A stretch of DNA of 64,000 nucleotides from Chromera velia (taxonomy: Eukaryota; Sar; Chromeraceae), in the NCBI GenBank assembly GCA_018398765.1, contig JAHBMJ010004705.1, positions 212,414 to 276,413 on the forward strand, in the 5' to 3' direction. The notes beneath the pieces were generated by a model. That model worked only from the letters and a program-made list of their open reading frames with translations. It did no database searches and had not been told where the DNA came from. Positions 12,276 to 23,551 of this stretch are shown here, in pieces. The stretch's first letter is position 1. Each line of letters opens with the position of its first letter. Both the position numbers and the translations under genes were made by a program.

Positions 12276-12378
12276 ACAGAAAGAAAGAAAGAAAGAGAAA
12301 GAAAGAAAAAGAAAGAAAGAAAGAAAGAAAGAAAAAGAAAGAAAGAAAGAAAAAGAAAGAAAGAAAGAAAGAAAGAAA
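12276..12378 (+). repeat. (GAAA)n microsatellite
   Basis: About 100 bp of nearly pure GAAA/AAAG units. It generates long lysine/glutamate or phenylalanine/leucine frames on both strands that are not genes. Confidence 0.95.
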
Positions 12379-12539
12379 CACTTTTTCACGTTCTGCATGC
12401 TGAGTTGCAGGGAGGGCTGGGGAAATGGATCCTCTGATTCTGATTCTCCTCCGACTCCCCGGGCCGCCTGGATCGGGATCTTTGGCACATTTCTCGCAGA
12501 GAGAGGGGGGGGGAGGGACAGAGAAAGCGTTCAGTTCCA

Positions 12540-13720
12540 AGAGATTAGGAGCGATGCAATACGCTACCGAGCTTTTCGCAGTGCATTGCTGAATGTTCAC
12601 TGCGACTATCCCAGGCTGAAGGGAGGGGGTGGGGAGAAGGGTCTGCACAAGCTGCATCTGTGCACCGAGGGGGGCAGCCTAGCTTACTGACTGCATGTAG
12701 TTGGGGTGTATGGTGATGTCCTCTGTAGTTGGAGATCGATCGACCGATGAAACTTCTTTTGTGCAGTTCTCCTTTCTTGTCGTTCCATCTTTTCGTCATT
12801 TTGCCCATCTTTACTCTCCTGAGTCACGGCGGAAATCTGTATCGTCCGACTAGATGCAGCGTGGTCCCTTGACTGTAAGAATTATCGATTTCCAAGAAAA
12901 GAAGGAGAGACGCTTTGTTTCATGGCGGTCTTGAAGGATCATCCTGGGGGGGGGGGGGGGGGGGGCACTGAACGAATGAGTGTGTTAGTTTCCTTTGTTG
13001 TAGACTAGAGACGTCGATCAATCGGCATCTGTGTTGGCGTTGAGGTGGTGGTTGCCTTTTGTCCACTTTTCTTCTTTCCTCAATGTGCACCCCAGAAAGG
13101 TTGTACGGGACTGCAAGGAGCCTTGGTAGGTCTTCTCTCCACGCAAAGCGCAGTCTCCCGTCGATTTCCTTAGAAATTGTCACTGACGGAATGGGAGGAA
13201 GATCCTCCTACCTTTTGTGTATCGCCCAGGGGGAGTGATTGTTGAGGTTTGGTATTCATAGGGCGCAAGTAGGGCGCGGGTACTCAGAAAGTCACCAAAG
13301 AAGCCCATGCATGAGAGCAGCTTGTGTGGAGGGAGAACATAGAGGACAAATAGGTAGGAAGGACAAAGAGAGGACTTTAGGGGGCAATGCGAGTGGAGGA
13401 GTAAGAGAGAAAACTTCAGTCGGAACATTCTTCTGGCAGCTGAGGCAGGAGGAGGAGGTTTTATGTTGGGAAGGAAGGGAGTCAATCAACATGTAGTCTT
13501 TGTTCACCTTCTTTTGTTTGAATGCCAGCCATGAGTGCATGCAAACAGAGAACGTTTGGCTGGTCTCTACTGCAGATTCATGTGCTCCCTTCGGGCTGAT
13601 GAAGCGTAAAAGGGAAACCGAAATGTTTCGATCTGTCCCTCGGTCTTCTCCTCTTCTCCCTTCTCTCTCTCTGTTTCTCCATTCACTGCTCATTCATTCT
13701 TCACTTCTGTATCAATTTCG
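12540..13720 (+). repeat. Diverged duplication, copy A
   Basis: Collinear with copy B at about 14420-16110. Shared landmarks in order: TTTCGCAGTG..TGCTGAA, CTTTTGTTGTA..ACTAG, TTTCCTCAAT, CTGACGGAATGG, and a roughly 200-bp block (13500-13700) containing CATGAGTGCATGCAAACAGA and CTCTACTGCAGATTCATGT. Identity is high in the last block (about 85 percent by eye), lower elsewhere. Confidence 0.7.
12948..12966 (+). repeat. Poly-G run
   Basis: An uninterrupted G homopolymer of about twenty bases; its length is unreliable in most sequencing methods. Confidence 0.9.
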
Positions 13721-13976
13721 TTCTTTGTTCTTTAGTTTCTTCGCTCTTCTCTGCTTCGAAAAAGACGAAACTGCTCTCGTCGAACTCCATTCAGAAAAAT
13801 GAGAGATAGCGAGGAAGAGAACGAGGCCGAAAGACAAGCGACTGCAAGTCCATCGGTCCTGCGTGCACCTGCATGCACAATGTACAGTAGAGGGGGATCG
13901 AGGAGGGGTGCAGGCATGAGGGCAGTCGACAGAAAGGGAGACGGCAAGACCGGATGAATTCAAAGACTTTTGCGAG

Positions 13977-14009
13977 GCAATGGCAGAGTCAAAGTGACTC
14001 TTCCATTGC
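13977..14009. repeat. Short hairpin, 15-bp arms
   Basis: GCAATGGCAGAGTCA (13977-13991) and TGACTCTTCCATTGC (13995-14009) are inverted repeats with one mismatch and a 3-nt AAG loop. No poly-T tail or gene end adjoins it. Confidence 0.6.
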
Positions 14010-14189
14010 CGCGTGCGGCATTCCGAAGGCTTTCGTGGTGCCATGAGCCACGGTTCTTGCTTCAACAAAAAAAATGTCATTTTTACATGCAGCCGACTTT
14101 CGCTAAGTTGAACGTAGTACTTACTACAAGGAACATTCCGGCTGCAGGAAGGAAGGAAGGCCCCGCTGTTCCTTTTTCTTTCATTTTTT

Positions 14190-14240
14190 TTGAATGAATG
14201 AATGAATGAATGAATGAATGAATGAATGAATGAATGATTG
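14190..14240 (+). repeat. (GAAT)n microsatellite
   Basis: About twelve GAAT units. A shorter run occurs at 15642-15668 in the same relative place beside the paired repeat block. Confidence 0.95.
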
Positions 14241-14419
14241 TATGAATGCGTTTCGGAATGAACGAGTGGGGGTGTGTTCTTTTGTCTTCTTTTGTCGCGT
14301 TGGGCGTCTTTTTTCGAACAGTGAAAAAGGAAGTGCCATTTTTTGCTGTACATGCAAATTGCGTTTGCCGTTGCGTCAAGAGTAATGACGACGCTGAGCT
14401 TACATCTGTCAGGGGAGGA

Positions 14420-14606
14420 ACTCCATAACTTTTCGCAGTGTCCTGCTGAAGGTTCGCTTGCTCTGCACCGTTATGAGGGGAGGGAGATGGAAAGAAGGTT
14501 CGCACAAGCCAAATCTATGCGCGGAAGGGATAGGTAACCTTGCCTTAGGGGGTTTGGCGTGTGTGGTCAGAGATCGAGGGACGGACGAAATGTTTTTAAG
14601 TCTCTG

Positions 14607-14638
<32 letters not shown>

Positions 14639-16110
14639 ACTGTTGCTTCTTTCCGTTCTGCTGCCCACCTGCACTCCGCCGACTTTCGGGGGGGGGGGAA
14701 TAGGTCTCGTCTCACCAAACAGCTAGAGCACTCCATCATGGTTCTGCTTCCGGTTTATTGCTGAAATAAAGGAAGAAATATCCATCAGCATCGTTCGAGG
14801 GAGGATGGGTGAGGATGCATGGGTGTGCAGCTTTTCCTGACCCGGTCGAGTCGTTGAACTTTCAGTGCATTGGGGGGGTGATAAAAGAAGCTAGCGGCAG
14901 AGACTCGGACTGTTTTCATTCATCGTTTTGATGGAAGTTATCTTGCAAAGGGTATTGGGGCACTCACTGCACGAGCGAGAGCGGTGCCGTCTTTTGTTGT
15001 ACACTAGGCACTCGCAGTAATCTTGTAGTTAGGGGGGATGAAATCGTTTCTTTTTTTGTGTGTGTTTTTTTGCTCTCTTTCCTTCTTTCCTCAATCCGAC
15101 CGGCCAGCTAGAGGAGCATACTCGTGTGAACAGAAGGAGGGACCTTACACACAACGCACAACCTCTCGTTCTTCGGCCCTGACGGAATGGAATGAAGGAA
15201 GATCTTTTGCATGCATCAGGAACATGAGACGGGGGGGGTGAAAGGGCGAGGGTGACTGTTGACGGTTTCACTCTGTTTTATATTGCATGAACCAGAGCAA
15301 GTCAGTCCGGGTTTTGTCAGGAAGTGACGATTTTTTCTTTCTTTTCTGCTGATCTGTCTATCCATCTTTCTGTCTTTCTTCTCTGCGTCTGACTCGCGTG
15401 TGTGCGTACATTGCGGGGCTGTTCGGCCTCAATGACGCTTACGGCATCCGCAAGCTTTTCGTAGTGTGATGTTCTGCTCTTCTTTCTTTCAGAGAACACT
15501 ATGAATATTATGAAGATGATGTCCTTTTTTTACACTTGATGGGATGTGGCTTCCTTGGATGGGAAGCGCAGAGGCAGGCAGGCAGGCAGACCTCTCTATT
15601 CCTCTTTTGAACAACTGCATGATTCATTGATTGAGTGAGCGAGTGAATGAATGAATGAATGAATGAATGGATTTTGCTGTCTTCTTTTGTCTTCTTTTGT
15701 TGATTTGGGTATCTTTTTTCAAATGGGGGAAGAACGGAATTGCCGTTTTCCCTCTACGCGCAGATTGCCGTTGGATCGCGGGTTATTGGGGGGAGGGTCG
15801 GAGGGCAGTGCGAGTGCGTGGAGAAGTCCAAGAGAAGATCCCAACCAACTGTCGTGGCATCTGAGGCAGAAGGACGATAGGAGGAGGGGAAAGAAGGGTA
15901 TTGGTTCAAATGTTGTCTTTTTTCACCTTCTTTTGTTTGAATACCCGCCATGAGTGCATGCAAACAGAGGACGTTTGGTTGGTCTCTACTGCAGATTCAT
16001 GTACTCCCTTCGGACTGATAAAGCGCAGAAGAGAATCCGAAATGCTTCCATCTATCCCTCCGTCTTTTCCTCTTCTCCCTTCACTCTCTCTCTGCATGCT
16101 TCTCCATTTA
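14420..16110 (+). repeat. Diverged duplication, copy B
   Basis: Partner of copy A (12540-13720), same orientation, expanded by indels and a CT microsatellite (14608-14634). The best preserved part, 15900-16110, matches 13500-13700 closely. Confidence 0.7.
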
Positions 16111-16149
16111 TTCAGGTCAGCAGAACCACCATCCACTCAGTATTGACTG

Positions 16150-16632
16150 ACCTTACTAGACCTTGCAAAATCCAAAGTCTTAGACGGCTCGCCGGGTGGT
16201 TCCACCTAGGTTTTCAAACCAGGTTTTCAAACCAAGGCGATGGCATTTAAGTTAGAAGCTGTACGCGCACCTTGGCCTAGATCTCGGCGTTCACGGTCAA
16301 TCTTTATAGGGCATTTACCCAGGCGGTGACTTCCGACGCCGGTGAGGTTGTGTGTCTCTTCAGCTTATAAAACTAGACTTAAAACCTTGAACGGTCGCTA
16401 GAACGGTCGGCCTCATATAAGGCATAAAAATTCGTATAGATACCGCGCGGACTGATTAATAGTTGTACTTTTATCTCTTAAGACGAGACTCATGGGGAGA
16501 TTCAGTGGGCAACTTATTTTTGAGGCTATATTAATTCAAAAAAAAAAATCGTATAACACACTATCTTAGTATACTATATTATTCTTCTGTCTGAGATGAC
16601 TGTATAGGTCAACTCTGTGCAGAAATTTGTAT
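16150..16632. other. AT-rich island, left part, split by the Ty3 element
   Basis: AT-rich noncoding sequence runs up to the left LTR and resumes after the right LTR at 22817-23190. The retrotransposon appears to have landed inside one island. Confidence 0.55.
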
Positions 16633-16637
16633 TTGGG

Positions 16638-16893
16638 TGTTCTAGTTTAAGCTCTCTAGAACTTAGGAATCAACTCACCCACAAGTTCTACATACAGAGA
16701 ATCTGTCAGACACACAAGAGCCTTCCCTATCGATCAGGAAAGACTCGGTCCTTCTAACAGGCTCAATCAATCTGTATTGCAAAGGCTGAGATACAGACGT
16801 GCATGCCTTTGTATTATAGTATGCATTTAATGCTATTAATTCTCTGTATTACTCTAAGGACTAAATCGAGCCTAGGTCCAAAGGTCCGTAACA
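16638..16893 (-). repeat. 3' LTR of the Ty3/gypsy element
   Basis: 256 bp, begins TGTTCTAG and ends CCGTAACA on the plus strand. Flanked outside by TTGGG. Inside, the minus strand ends in a purine-rich GCGGGGTGTGGT, the likely polypurine tract. Confidence 0.93.
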
Positions 16894-17098
16894 ACCACAC
16901 CCCGCACAAGATTGTGCGTCCCGCACAATTTATTGCTTCACTTCTCTCAATGACTCTGGTCTGCACCGGCGCTCCCAGCAGCCAAAGAAACCAAGCAATG
17001 AGCTGCAGATCGCTGCCAACATGTGTGAAAAGATCGGGCGGGAAGGGCGTGGAAAAAGGAAAGAAAACGTTCGAATACATGAATGAAGGATCGGACAG

Positions 17099-20000
17099 TC
17101 AGTCTTCACATCCATGCAAAATCCTTTCTTTATTCCTTTCGAATTCATTTACCAACTCAGGCTCTCCCACTTCGTCCTCTGGCAGCCACAAAAACGAACC
17201 ATCATTGTAGACAACTCTGTAATGCGTCTTTCCGTCCTTCTCTCTGCTCGACTTCACCTCAACTGCCCTCACTCTCTTTCCTCTCTTCTCTTCCTGCATC
17301 GACTCGGGAAGCGCTTCCCCTCTCTCTGGTTTCTTGTCTCTCGGCCACTCTTCTCCAAGGCCAAGCTCGTCAATCACATCCGATGCGGACTCTGACGCCG
17401 CTCTCTTGCTTTTCTCTCTCTCTTCCTCTATTTCTCTCTCCTCTCTCCTTCTCCCCTTCATCTCCTCTCTCACTTCCTTTGCCATCCTCCATAATTCCAA
17501 TCTGTCTGTAGAGATCGTCATGCTCTTTCCTCCCCCCAACTGCCTGACAACAGCGTTGTGGGGCCGTCCATCCGGAAGGGAAACAACCAGATAAATCCCT
17601 TCTAACTTTTCTGTAAACTTTCCTCCATCCACTCTGCCTGTGAGCGGATTGACAGGCTTTCGCACCAATATCTGATCCCCCACTCTGAATTTGCTCTTCT
17701 AAGGGGGCGGGTTCTTCCACTTTCTCTCTTGCCTCGATTTCTCCATCCTCGCTCGTGCCGTCTCAATCAACTCCAACCTGTTCTGACGGATCACGCTGTA
17801 GTAGTCGTTGTAAGCCACTGAAGGGGAACGGGTCTCTGACGAGACGGGCTCTACTCGCAGCATATGGGTCGGCTCATACCCATGGGTCAACTGGAATGGG
17901 GTCAATCCAGTCTCGGAATGCGGGGTCATCCGGTATGAGAAATTGAAGGGCTGCAAATACAGATCCCAATTAAGCTCGTTCTCTGCTCTCAACTGCTTTC
18001 CAACCCCTTGCTCCCACGTCTGATTGTATCTTTCTGTCAGTCCTGCGCACTAAGGGTGGTACCCTGCTATTACCTTCCTCCTCACTCTCAAAATCTTCAA
18101 CACCTCACTCACGATTTCTGCCAGGAAATTAGAGGAGAACCTCAAAGGGACCATGCCTGAAGAGAATCTCATCGACCAGAATCTGTGCTACGACATGAAC
18201 GGGCAGCTCAGGGCGGGCAAACATCTCCACATCCTTTCCAAAATGGTCTGTCACAACGAGCACAAATCTGTTTCCCCTCCTGCTTGTCGGAAAGGGCCCT
18301 GACACATCAATGCCGAGTGTGTGCCAAGGACGGGGAGGCACGGGCACAGTCTGGGGTGCTCTCTTTACTTTTGGCTTGAGCCTCTCTTTGCGTTCTCGGC
18401 AGGAAGCGACCCACTCCCTCGCGTCTGCTCTCAAACCTGGCCACCAGAAGTGTAAGAGAGTCTTCTCTGTCAGCCGATTTACCCCTGGGTGCCCCCCTAA
18501 CTGGTGATCGTGATTCATCACCATAACCGTCTTTCTGCACGTCTTAGGCACCACCAACTGTTCTTTCCTTTCTGTCCCCCTTCCTTTGTACCTGTACAAC
18601 AAACCTCCTCTCTCTTCAAACGCACTTTCCTCCAACAGAATTTGCTTCGCCTTCTTTGCCTCCCGAGGCAACACCCCCTCTGCAAAGTATTTGAAATGAT
18701 CCTTCAACAAGGGGTCTCTCGGTAACTCCTCCCTCACACGGTCCAGAAAGCCCCTCTCAACCTGCAAAGGGGACACACCTGCCTGCACACCTGCCAGGGC
18801 GGCAGCCATGCTAGATCGGATCTCCTTGCTACCGTCAGCAGGCTGATTGCAGTGACGGCACAAAGGGACCCCGCTGTCTACGGAGGCGGGAAGAGACGGG
18901 GGAGGCTATGGCTGTTGGGAAACGGCGTCTGCGTCCACATGTTCCTTCCTCGCCTTATGAACGAACGTCAACCCGTATTCCTGCAACTCTAACGCCCAAT
19001 TGTATACCCTTTTGTTCGCTACAGTCACTTTGCGGTCGGACATCGCTAAATTTGGTTTATGATCCGTGATCACATATGCTGCCCCCCCAAACAGGTAATG
19101 CCTCCACTGCTTACAGCAGTAGACAGCCCCCAAGGCCTCCCTCTCGGTGGGGCTATAATTTTTCTCTGCCACACTCAACCCCCTACTGACATACGCAATT
19201 ACCACTTCCCTTCCCCTCTGCATCTGCATGAGCACGCCTCCCACAGACACTTCACATGCGTCCGGTTTCACCCTGAACGGCAGGCTCATATCTGGGAAGC
19301 CGAGAATCGGAGGGGTCGTCAGCCTCTCTTTCAACTCCCCAAAAATTTCCTCTCTTTCTCCATTCCAAACAAACGGGACCGGTCTGCCTTGCTCATCTGC
19401 AGGAAGTAACATCTGAAAAAGAGGGAAGGAGAGACGAGCAAAGCCTGCAATAAAATGACGGTAGTAGGAGCACAGATACAGAAAAGAGCGGAGCTCCTTC
19501 CTGTCCCGCGGTGGCTCCCACTGCAAAATCTTCCGGATGTTCTTTCTGCTCGGTTTGACCCCCTTCTCTGACACCGTATATCCCAAATACTCCACCTCTG
19601 TCATGGCAATCTGTGCCTTCTCGAGTTTGAGCTTCAAATTTGCTTTCCTCACCAAACCTAAAACCTCCCTCAAGTCTTGGATGTGTTTATCATGAGATCG
19701 GCTGAAGATGATGATATCGTCGACATAAACAAGAGCGAGGTCTCTGGACAGACCTGTAAGAACCAAATTCATGGCTCTCTGGAAAACAGAAGGGGCATTT
19801 ACCAACCCAAAGGGCATCTTGGTGAATTCATAAAGTCCGAACGGAGTGACGAAGGCGGTTTTCTCTGCGTGGTCGGGGTGTATGCGGAGTTGCTGGAAGC
19901 CGGAGGTATAATCAAGTGCTGAGAACACCTTGGCTCCTGCAAGGCGGTCGAGTGTCTCTTAAATTCGGGGGAGGGGAAAAAGATCTCTCTTGGTGGCTTG

Positions 20001-21437
20001 ATTCAGTTTGTGGAAATCTAGACAGAAACGGGTCGTCCCATCTGGTTTCTTGATTAGAACGACTGGGGCAGCCTACGGAGAAGTGGAGGGACGAATCACT
20101 CCCCCTTCTTCCATCTCTTATAACTCCTTCTTCACATGCTCTCTCTGGTGGTACGGGATTCTGTCTTGGTTCCAGCGAATGGGAGGGGAATCTCCAGTAG
20201 GAATGGTCACCTCAAAAGGCTTTCCATCCACTCTCAGCTCTCTAATATCGAAACAAGAGCGAGACCAGAGATCGGAATATTCTTGAAGGACCCTCTCGTA
20301 TCTCTCCCTCAATTTGCATGACAGGTGAGAGAGATCCACAGGCGGAAGCTTCTGCAAGGGAGGGGCAGGGACAGGCAAGTCTTCTTTCTTGGGAATCGGC
20401 GGTTGCTATGTGTAGGCAGAGGCGGGAGCATTGGCGGTGACTGCGGCGACGGACGACACACGAGAGAACGGCTCTGCAAAAGTCAGGAGTGAATTTGGTC
20501 CTAAGCGGATGAGGTTGGTGGCGATGTTCATGACTTCTACTGTGGCGACTCCAGCTTTGACGTCTACTACTTGGTCTGAGATGGTAAGTCCCGGAAACCC
20601 CCTCGGGTAATTCCTTCTTAAAATGACCGTCTCCTCCCCTTCCATCCCCTCAACTTGCACACGCACAAGAGCCCTCGCTCTTTTGGGGACTTTCGTGCAC
20701 GTGAAGGCGGAGACATGCATCGGTTTCCTTCCATCCTCGTACCAGACCTTGAAAGAGGAGAGGTCCGCAACGTCCAGACGGTCTTCACGGTAGTGGTACT
20801 GTACTACTGGGTCCAACAGCTTCAAAAAGTCCTGCCCCAAGACTGCTTCGTACCCCGAATCTTCTGTGATGGTCAGGTGGTATGGGAATACTTTCTTCAG
20901 CAGGGAAGGGTGAGAAAACTTGGCCGTAATCTCTCCCACCACCGACACGCCCGTCTGTCCCACTGCGGACAGACCCACCGTGGGCCTGTCGACATCTGCA
21001 TCAGCATGCAAAGTCGTATTCACATCAATGAACGAAGTTTCCGCCCCTGTGTCAATAAGAACAGACACAGGCTTACCAAACAGCAACATTGTCACGAAAG
21101 GCCTGGGACCGACCTTTACTGCTGCCATCTCTGCCTCTATTTTCTTTGAGTTCGCTTGTTCAGAGTCGATCTGTCTGTTTGCATGCTTTACCGGAGAAAG
21201 GAAGGACACAGGCGACTGAGAAACCTGCGACTTTGGGACTCTTCCTTTCTGATTGTCGTCCTCTCGTTCACAGTCTACATGTTTCTTTTCTACACGCATA
21301 CACGGGGGAATCGGGAGAGGACGAGGCTTCGCAAACTGCTGGGTGGACTGGGGAACCTCTACGCCAATCCACCCGGGTCGTTTCCCTGTATAGGACAATT
21401 GGAGGCCTTGTAGCCAGGCTGGTTGCAAGTGTAGCAA
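17099..21437 (-). pseudogene. Broken Ty3/gypsy pol (protease, RT, RNase H, integrase)
   Basis: Read on minus. Protease: LIDTGAETSFID near 21050. Reverse transcriptase: MPFGLVNAPSVFQRAMN and LALVYVDDIIIFS near 19700-19830, intact catalytic YVDD. RNase H: VITDHKPNLAM near 19060. Integrase: the zinc motif keeps its histidines but the second cysteine pair reads CRER, so one cysteine is lost; a frameshift or small deletion at about 18135 removes the segment that should hold the second catalytic Asp. The C-terminus (YRVVYNDGSFLWLPEDEV) resembles a chromodomain. Premature stops on minus lie at plus positions 20406, 20118, 20073, 19959, 18906, 18050 and 17699, each TAG or TAA. Pol is in the -1 frame relative to gag. 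Confidence 0.88.
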
Positions 21438-21478
21438 CGGGGGGGACCGTTGTTGAAACCGTTGTTGCCTCCATACTG

Positions 21479-22555
21479 TTAGTAGTGGCCTCCTCTTCCT
21501 CTCATGCCTCCGTGTCCCCCTCTGAAGTGGCTATTGAAGCCACTTCGACCGTACGCGTAGACGGGTAGACGGTAGACGGGGTAATAGCCGAAGCCACTCC
21601 TACCGCGACCGCGCCCCCGGTCGGTGAATCCCCCACGGCCACGGCCGCGGCCTCTCAGAGCCGCGATCTGAGCAGCTTGCTGATCGAGCCGTTTCCGCAA
21701 CTCGGCCAGTTCGTCTCTCTCGTCTCTCTGTTGCACCCCCGTGGGGCCGTCCATCCGGAAGGGATGTTGCTTGGCATGAAGGTACCCGACTCTCCTCTTC
21801 AATTGGTCCCAATCGGTGTAGATCTGTTCTATCTCCAGCTCTTCTCTCAGCTCGGGATAAAGCGCGTTGATAAAGGAACTGATTCTGTCGTTTCTTCTTC
21901 TGTTTGGATTTGCCTGGATGTAGACGTCGACGAAGCGTTCAACAAATTTGTCATAGTCATCTCCGAGGTTCAGCCGCACGTCAGCCATCCCGTAGACGGC
22001 GTGCGCCTGTGTCACACCGGTGCTTCCATGCGCTTCCAGGAACAAGGTATCAACCTCGTCTGAAGTTGTGGCGGAAGCGGAGTTTTCATTCCACCACAGG
22101 ATAAGGTCAGGATCTTCAAAGTGACCTACCAGCAACAGTTTCTTCTCATTTACATTTAGGTTTCCCGCATCTGCCTTTGCCTTAAAGGTGGTATACCAGA
22201 CCTGTCCGTTTGTTTTTCCTGGGATAAAGACCGTAGTCACTCGCTTGACCTTCCCAATCTGCTCGAGCTTGTCAAATCTGACTGCATCCCCCATGTCTGC
22301 TTGCTGCTGTTGTGGCTCAGAATCTGGATCAGATAGGACTGAGTCTGATTCGCTGGAGGAATCTCGGATACTGCGAGTGGGCGAGAACAGAGAGCCAACA
22401 GACAGAACAGAACTGAAGTCGAGAGATTCTGCCCAAGGATGCACAGAGGGGATCGATGGTGGAGAACTCTCCCCCGCCTCTGACAGCCTGTACCCCGACC
22501 CGCTCCTTGTGGGAATTTTGTCTTCCCCGGTCGCACCCGAAGCTCTGCTGACCAA
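21479..22555 (-). pseudogene. Ty3/gypsy gag, truncated by stop
   Basis: Gag-like frame with an acidic/Ser-rich start, a retrotransposon-capsid-like middle (FVERFVDVYIQANPNRRRND) and an RG/RGG-rich end. It stops at TAA (21479-21481). The same frame beyond the stop encodes a zinc knuckle CYTCNQPGYKASNC where the canonical His is Tyr, a single C-to-T type change. No ATG is seen near the 5' end; the frame opens inside the primer-binding site. Confidence 0.8.
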
Positions 22556-22811
22556 TGTTCTAATTTAAGCTCTCTAGAACTTAGGAATCAAATCACCCAC
22601 AAGTTCTACATACAGAAAATCTATCAGACACACAAGAGCCTTCCCTATCGATCAGGAAAGACTCGGTCCTTCTAACAGGCTCAATCAATCTGTATTGCAA
22701 AGGCTGAGATACAGACGTACATGCCTTTGTATTACAGTATGTATTTAATGCTATTAATTCTCTGTATTACTCTAAGGACCAAATCAAGCCTAGGTCCAAA
22801 GGTCCGTAACA
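22556..22811 (-). repeat. 5' LTR of the Ty3/gypsy element
   Basis: 256 bp, partner of 16638-16893. Followed outside by TTGGG at 22812-22816. Confidence 0.93.
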
Positions 22812-22816
22812 TTGGG

Positions 22817-23190
22817 GATCATTTTAGGTCCAAATTATGTCTAATTATCTTTATAAATCTTATTTTACGAATTTTACTTTTGATTATGATTCATCCTGAG
22901 TTGTACCGTTACTTGTATGCACAATTGTACACACTAGTGCATACATAGTTACCATTTGCGCCCAACTAAACGACACGTAAAAATTTTTCTATAAGAAGGC
23001 CCCTAACGGCTCCTACATGCACTCTGAACGTTAATTTTTTAATTTTACTTGAGTTGTATGATTCAATCTGCTCATTATAGCTTACTGTAATATACTGCAA
23101 TTAAGTGTATAACAATTGTTAAGTGATCGCTTAGTGAGTTCCCCATCTCTCTAATTAAATCCTCTAATTAAGCATTTTGAAAAAAGAGGG
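22817..23190. other. AT-rich island, right part
   Basis: Continuation of the AT-rich sequence interrupted by the Ty3 element. No coding signal. Confidence 0.5.
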
Positions 23191-23360
23191 GCGTGTGGCC
23201 GATCTGGGCCGATCGACTTAATCATAAAAAAGCATCCCGGCATGCAGTATTGCACCATCCACGATCGACGTTTCGAAGGGATATAAGCACTTTTGTCTGT
23301 GCCCCCCTTTCAACGCCGGACCTGACAACGGGAGAAAACGGAGTAACCACCATGACAACG

Positions 23361-23391
23361 TCGGCGCGCACTGCGCGCCGCCGCGCCCATG
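23361..23391. promoter_or_regulatory. GCGC-rich patch upstream of the 23.5 kb gene
   Basis: TCGGCGCGCACTGCGCGCCG and CCGCGCCC lie about 170 bp before the proposed ATG at 23552. Same type of patch as before the other genes. Confidence 0.4.
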
Positions 23392-23551
23392 CACTGTCGT
23401 GTCGATCATGCAACTACAATTAAACGCGACGTCGCGTATCCTGCTGACTTTTCCCATCTTTTCCCTTCGAGCTGATTTCGAGATGTTTTGAGAATCCGAC
23501 CGCGTTGTATAAGTCACTGAGCCAGTCACCCATAGTCACCCCAGACTTGGC

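Larger units (their letters stand above)
11205..16632. other. Gene-poor spacer with duplicated blocks and microsatellites
   Basis: No frame here has recognisable protein features. The stretch consists of microsatellites, a poly-G run, a short hairpin and two diverged copies of a block of more than 1 kb (about 12.54-13.72 and 14.42-16.11 kb). A 198-codon frame at 11275-11871 shows no family signature and may be 3' UTR of the RING gene. Confidence 0.55.
16633..22816 (-). mobile_element. Degenerate Ty3/gypsy LTR retrotransposon
   Basis: Complete element outline on the minus strand: TSD TTGGG (16633-16637 and 22812-22816), LTRs 16638-16893 and 22556-22811, both 256 bp and TG..CA bounded. Gene order on minus is gag, protease, RT, RNase H, integrase, then a possible chromodomain, the chromovirus-type order. 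The presumed primer-binding site TTGGTCAGCAGAGCTTCGG (about 22537-22555) follows the 5' LTR directly; its last bases resemble an initiator-Met tRNA site with one extra base. LTRs differ at 9 of 256 positions by hand count, 8 of them transitions. The coding region is broken by stops and at least one frameshift, so this copy cannot move by itself. Confidence 0.93.

Noticed and set aside
17099-22555. Reading TAA/TAG as glutamine (altered genetic code)
   Set aside because: The idea is suggested by the Ty3 stops, but host genes assembled here contain no internal TAA or TAG and several end with them, and the copia element also has TGA stops and a frameshift. Decay is simpler.
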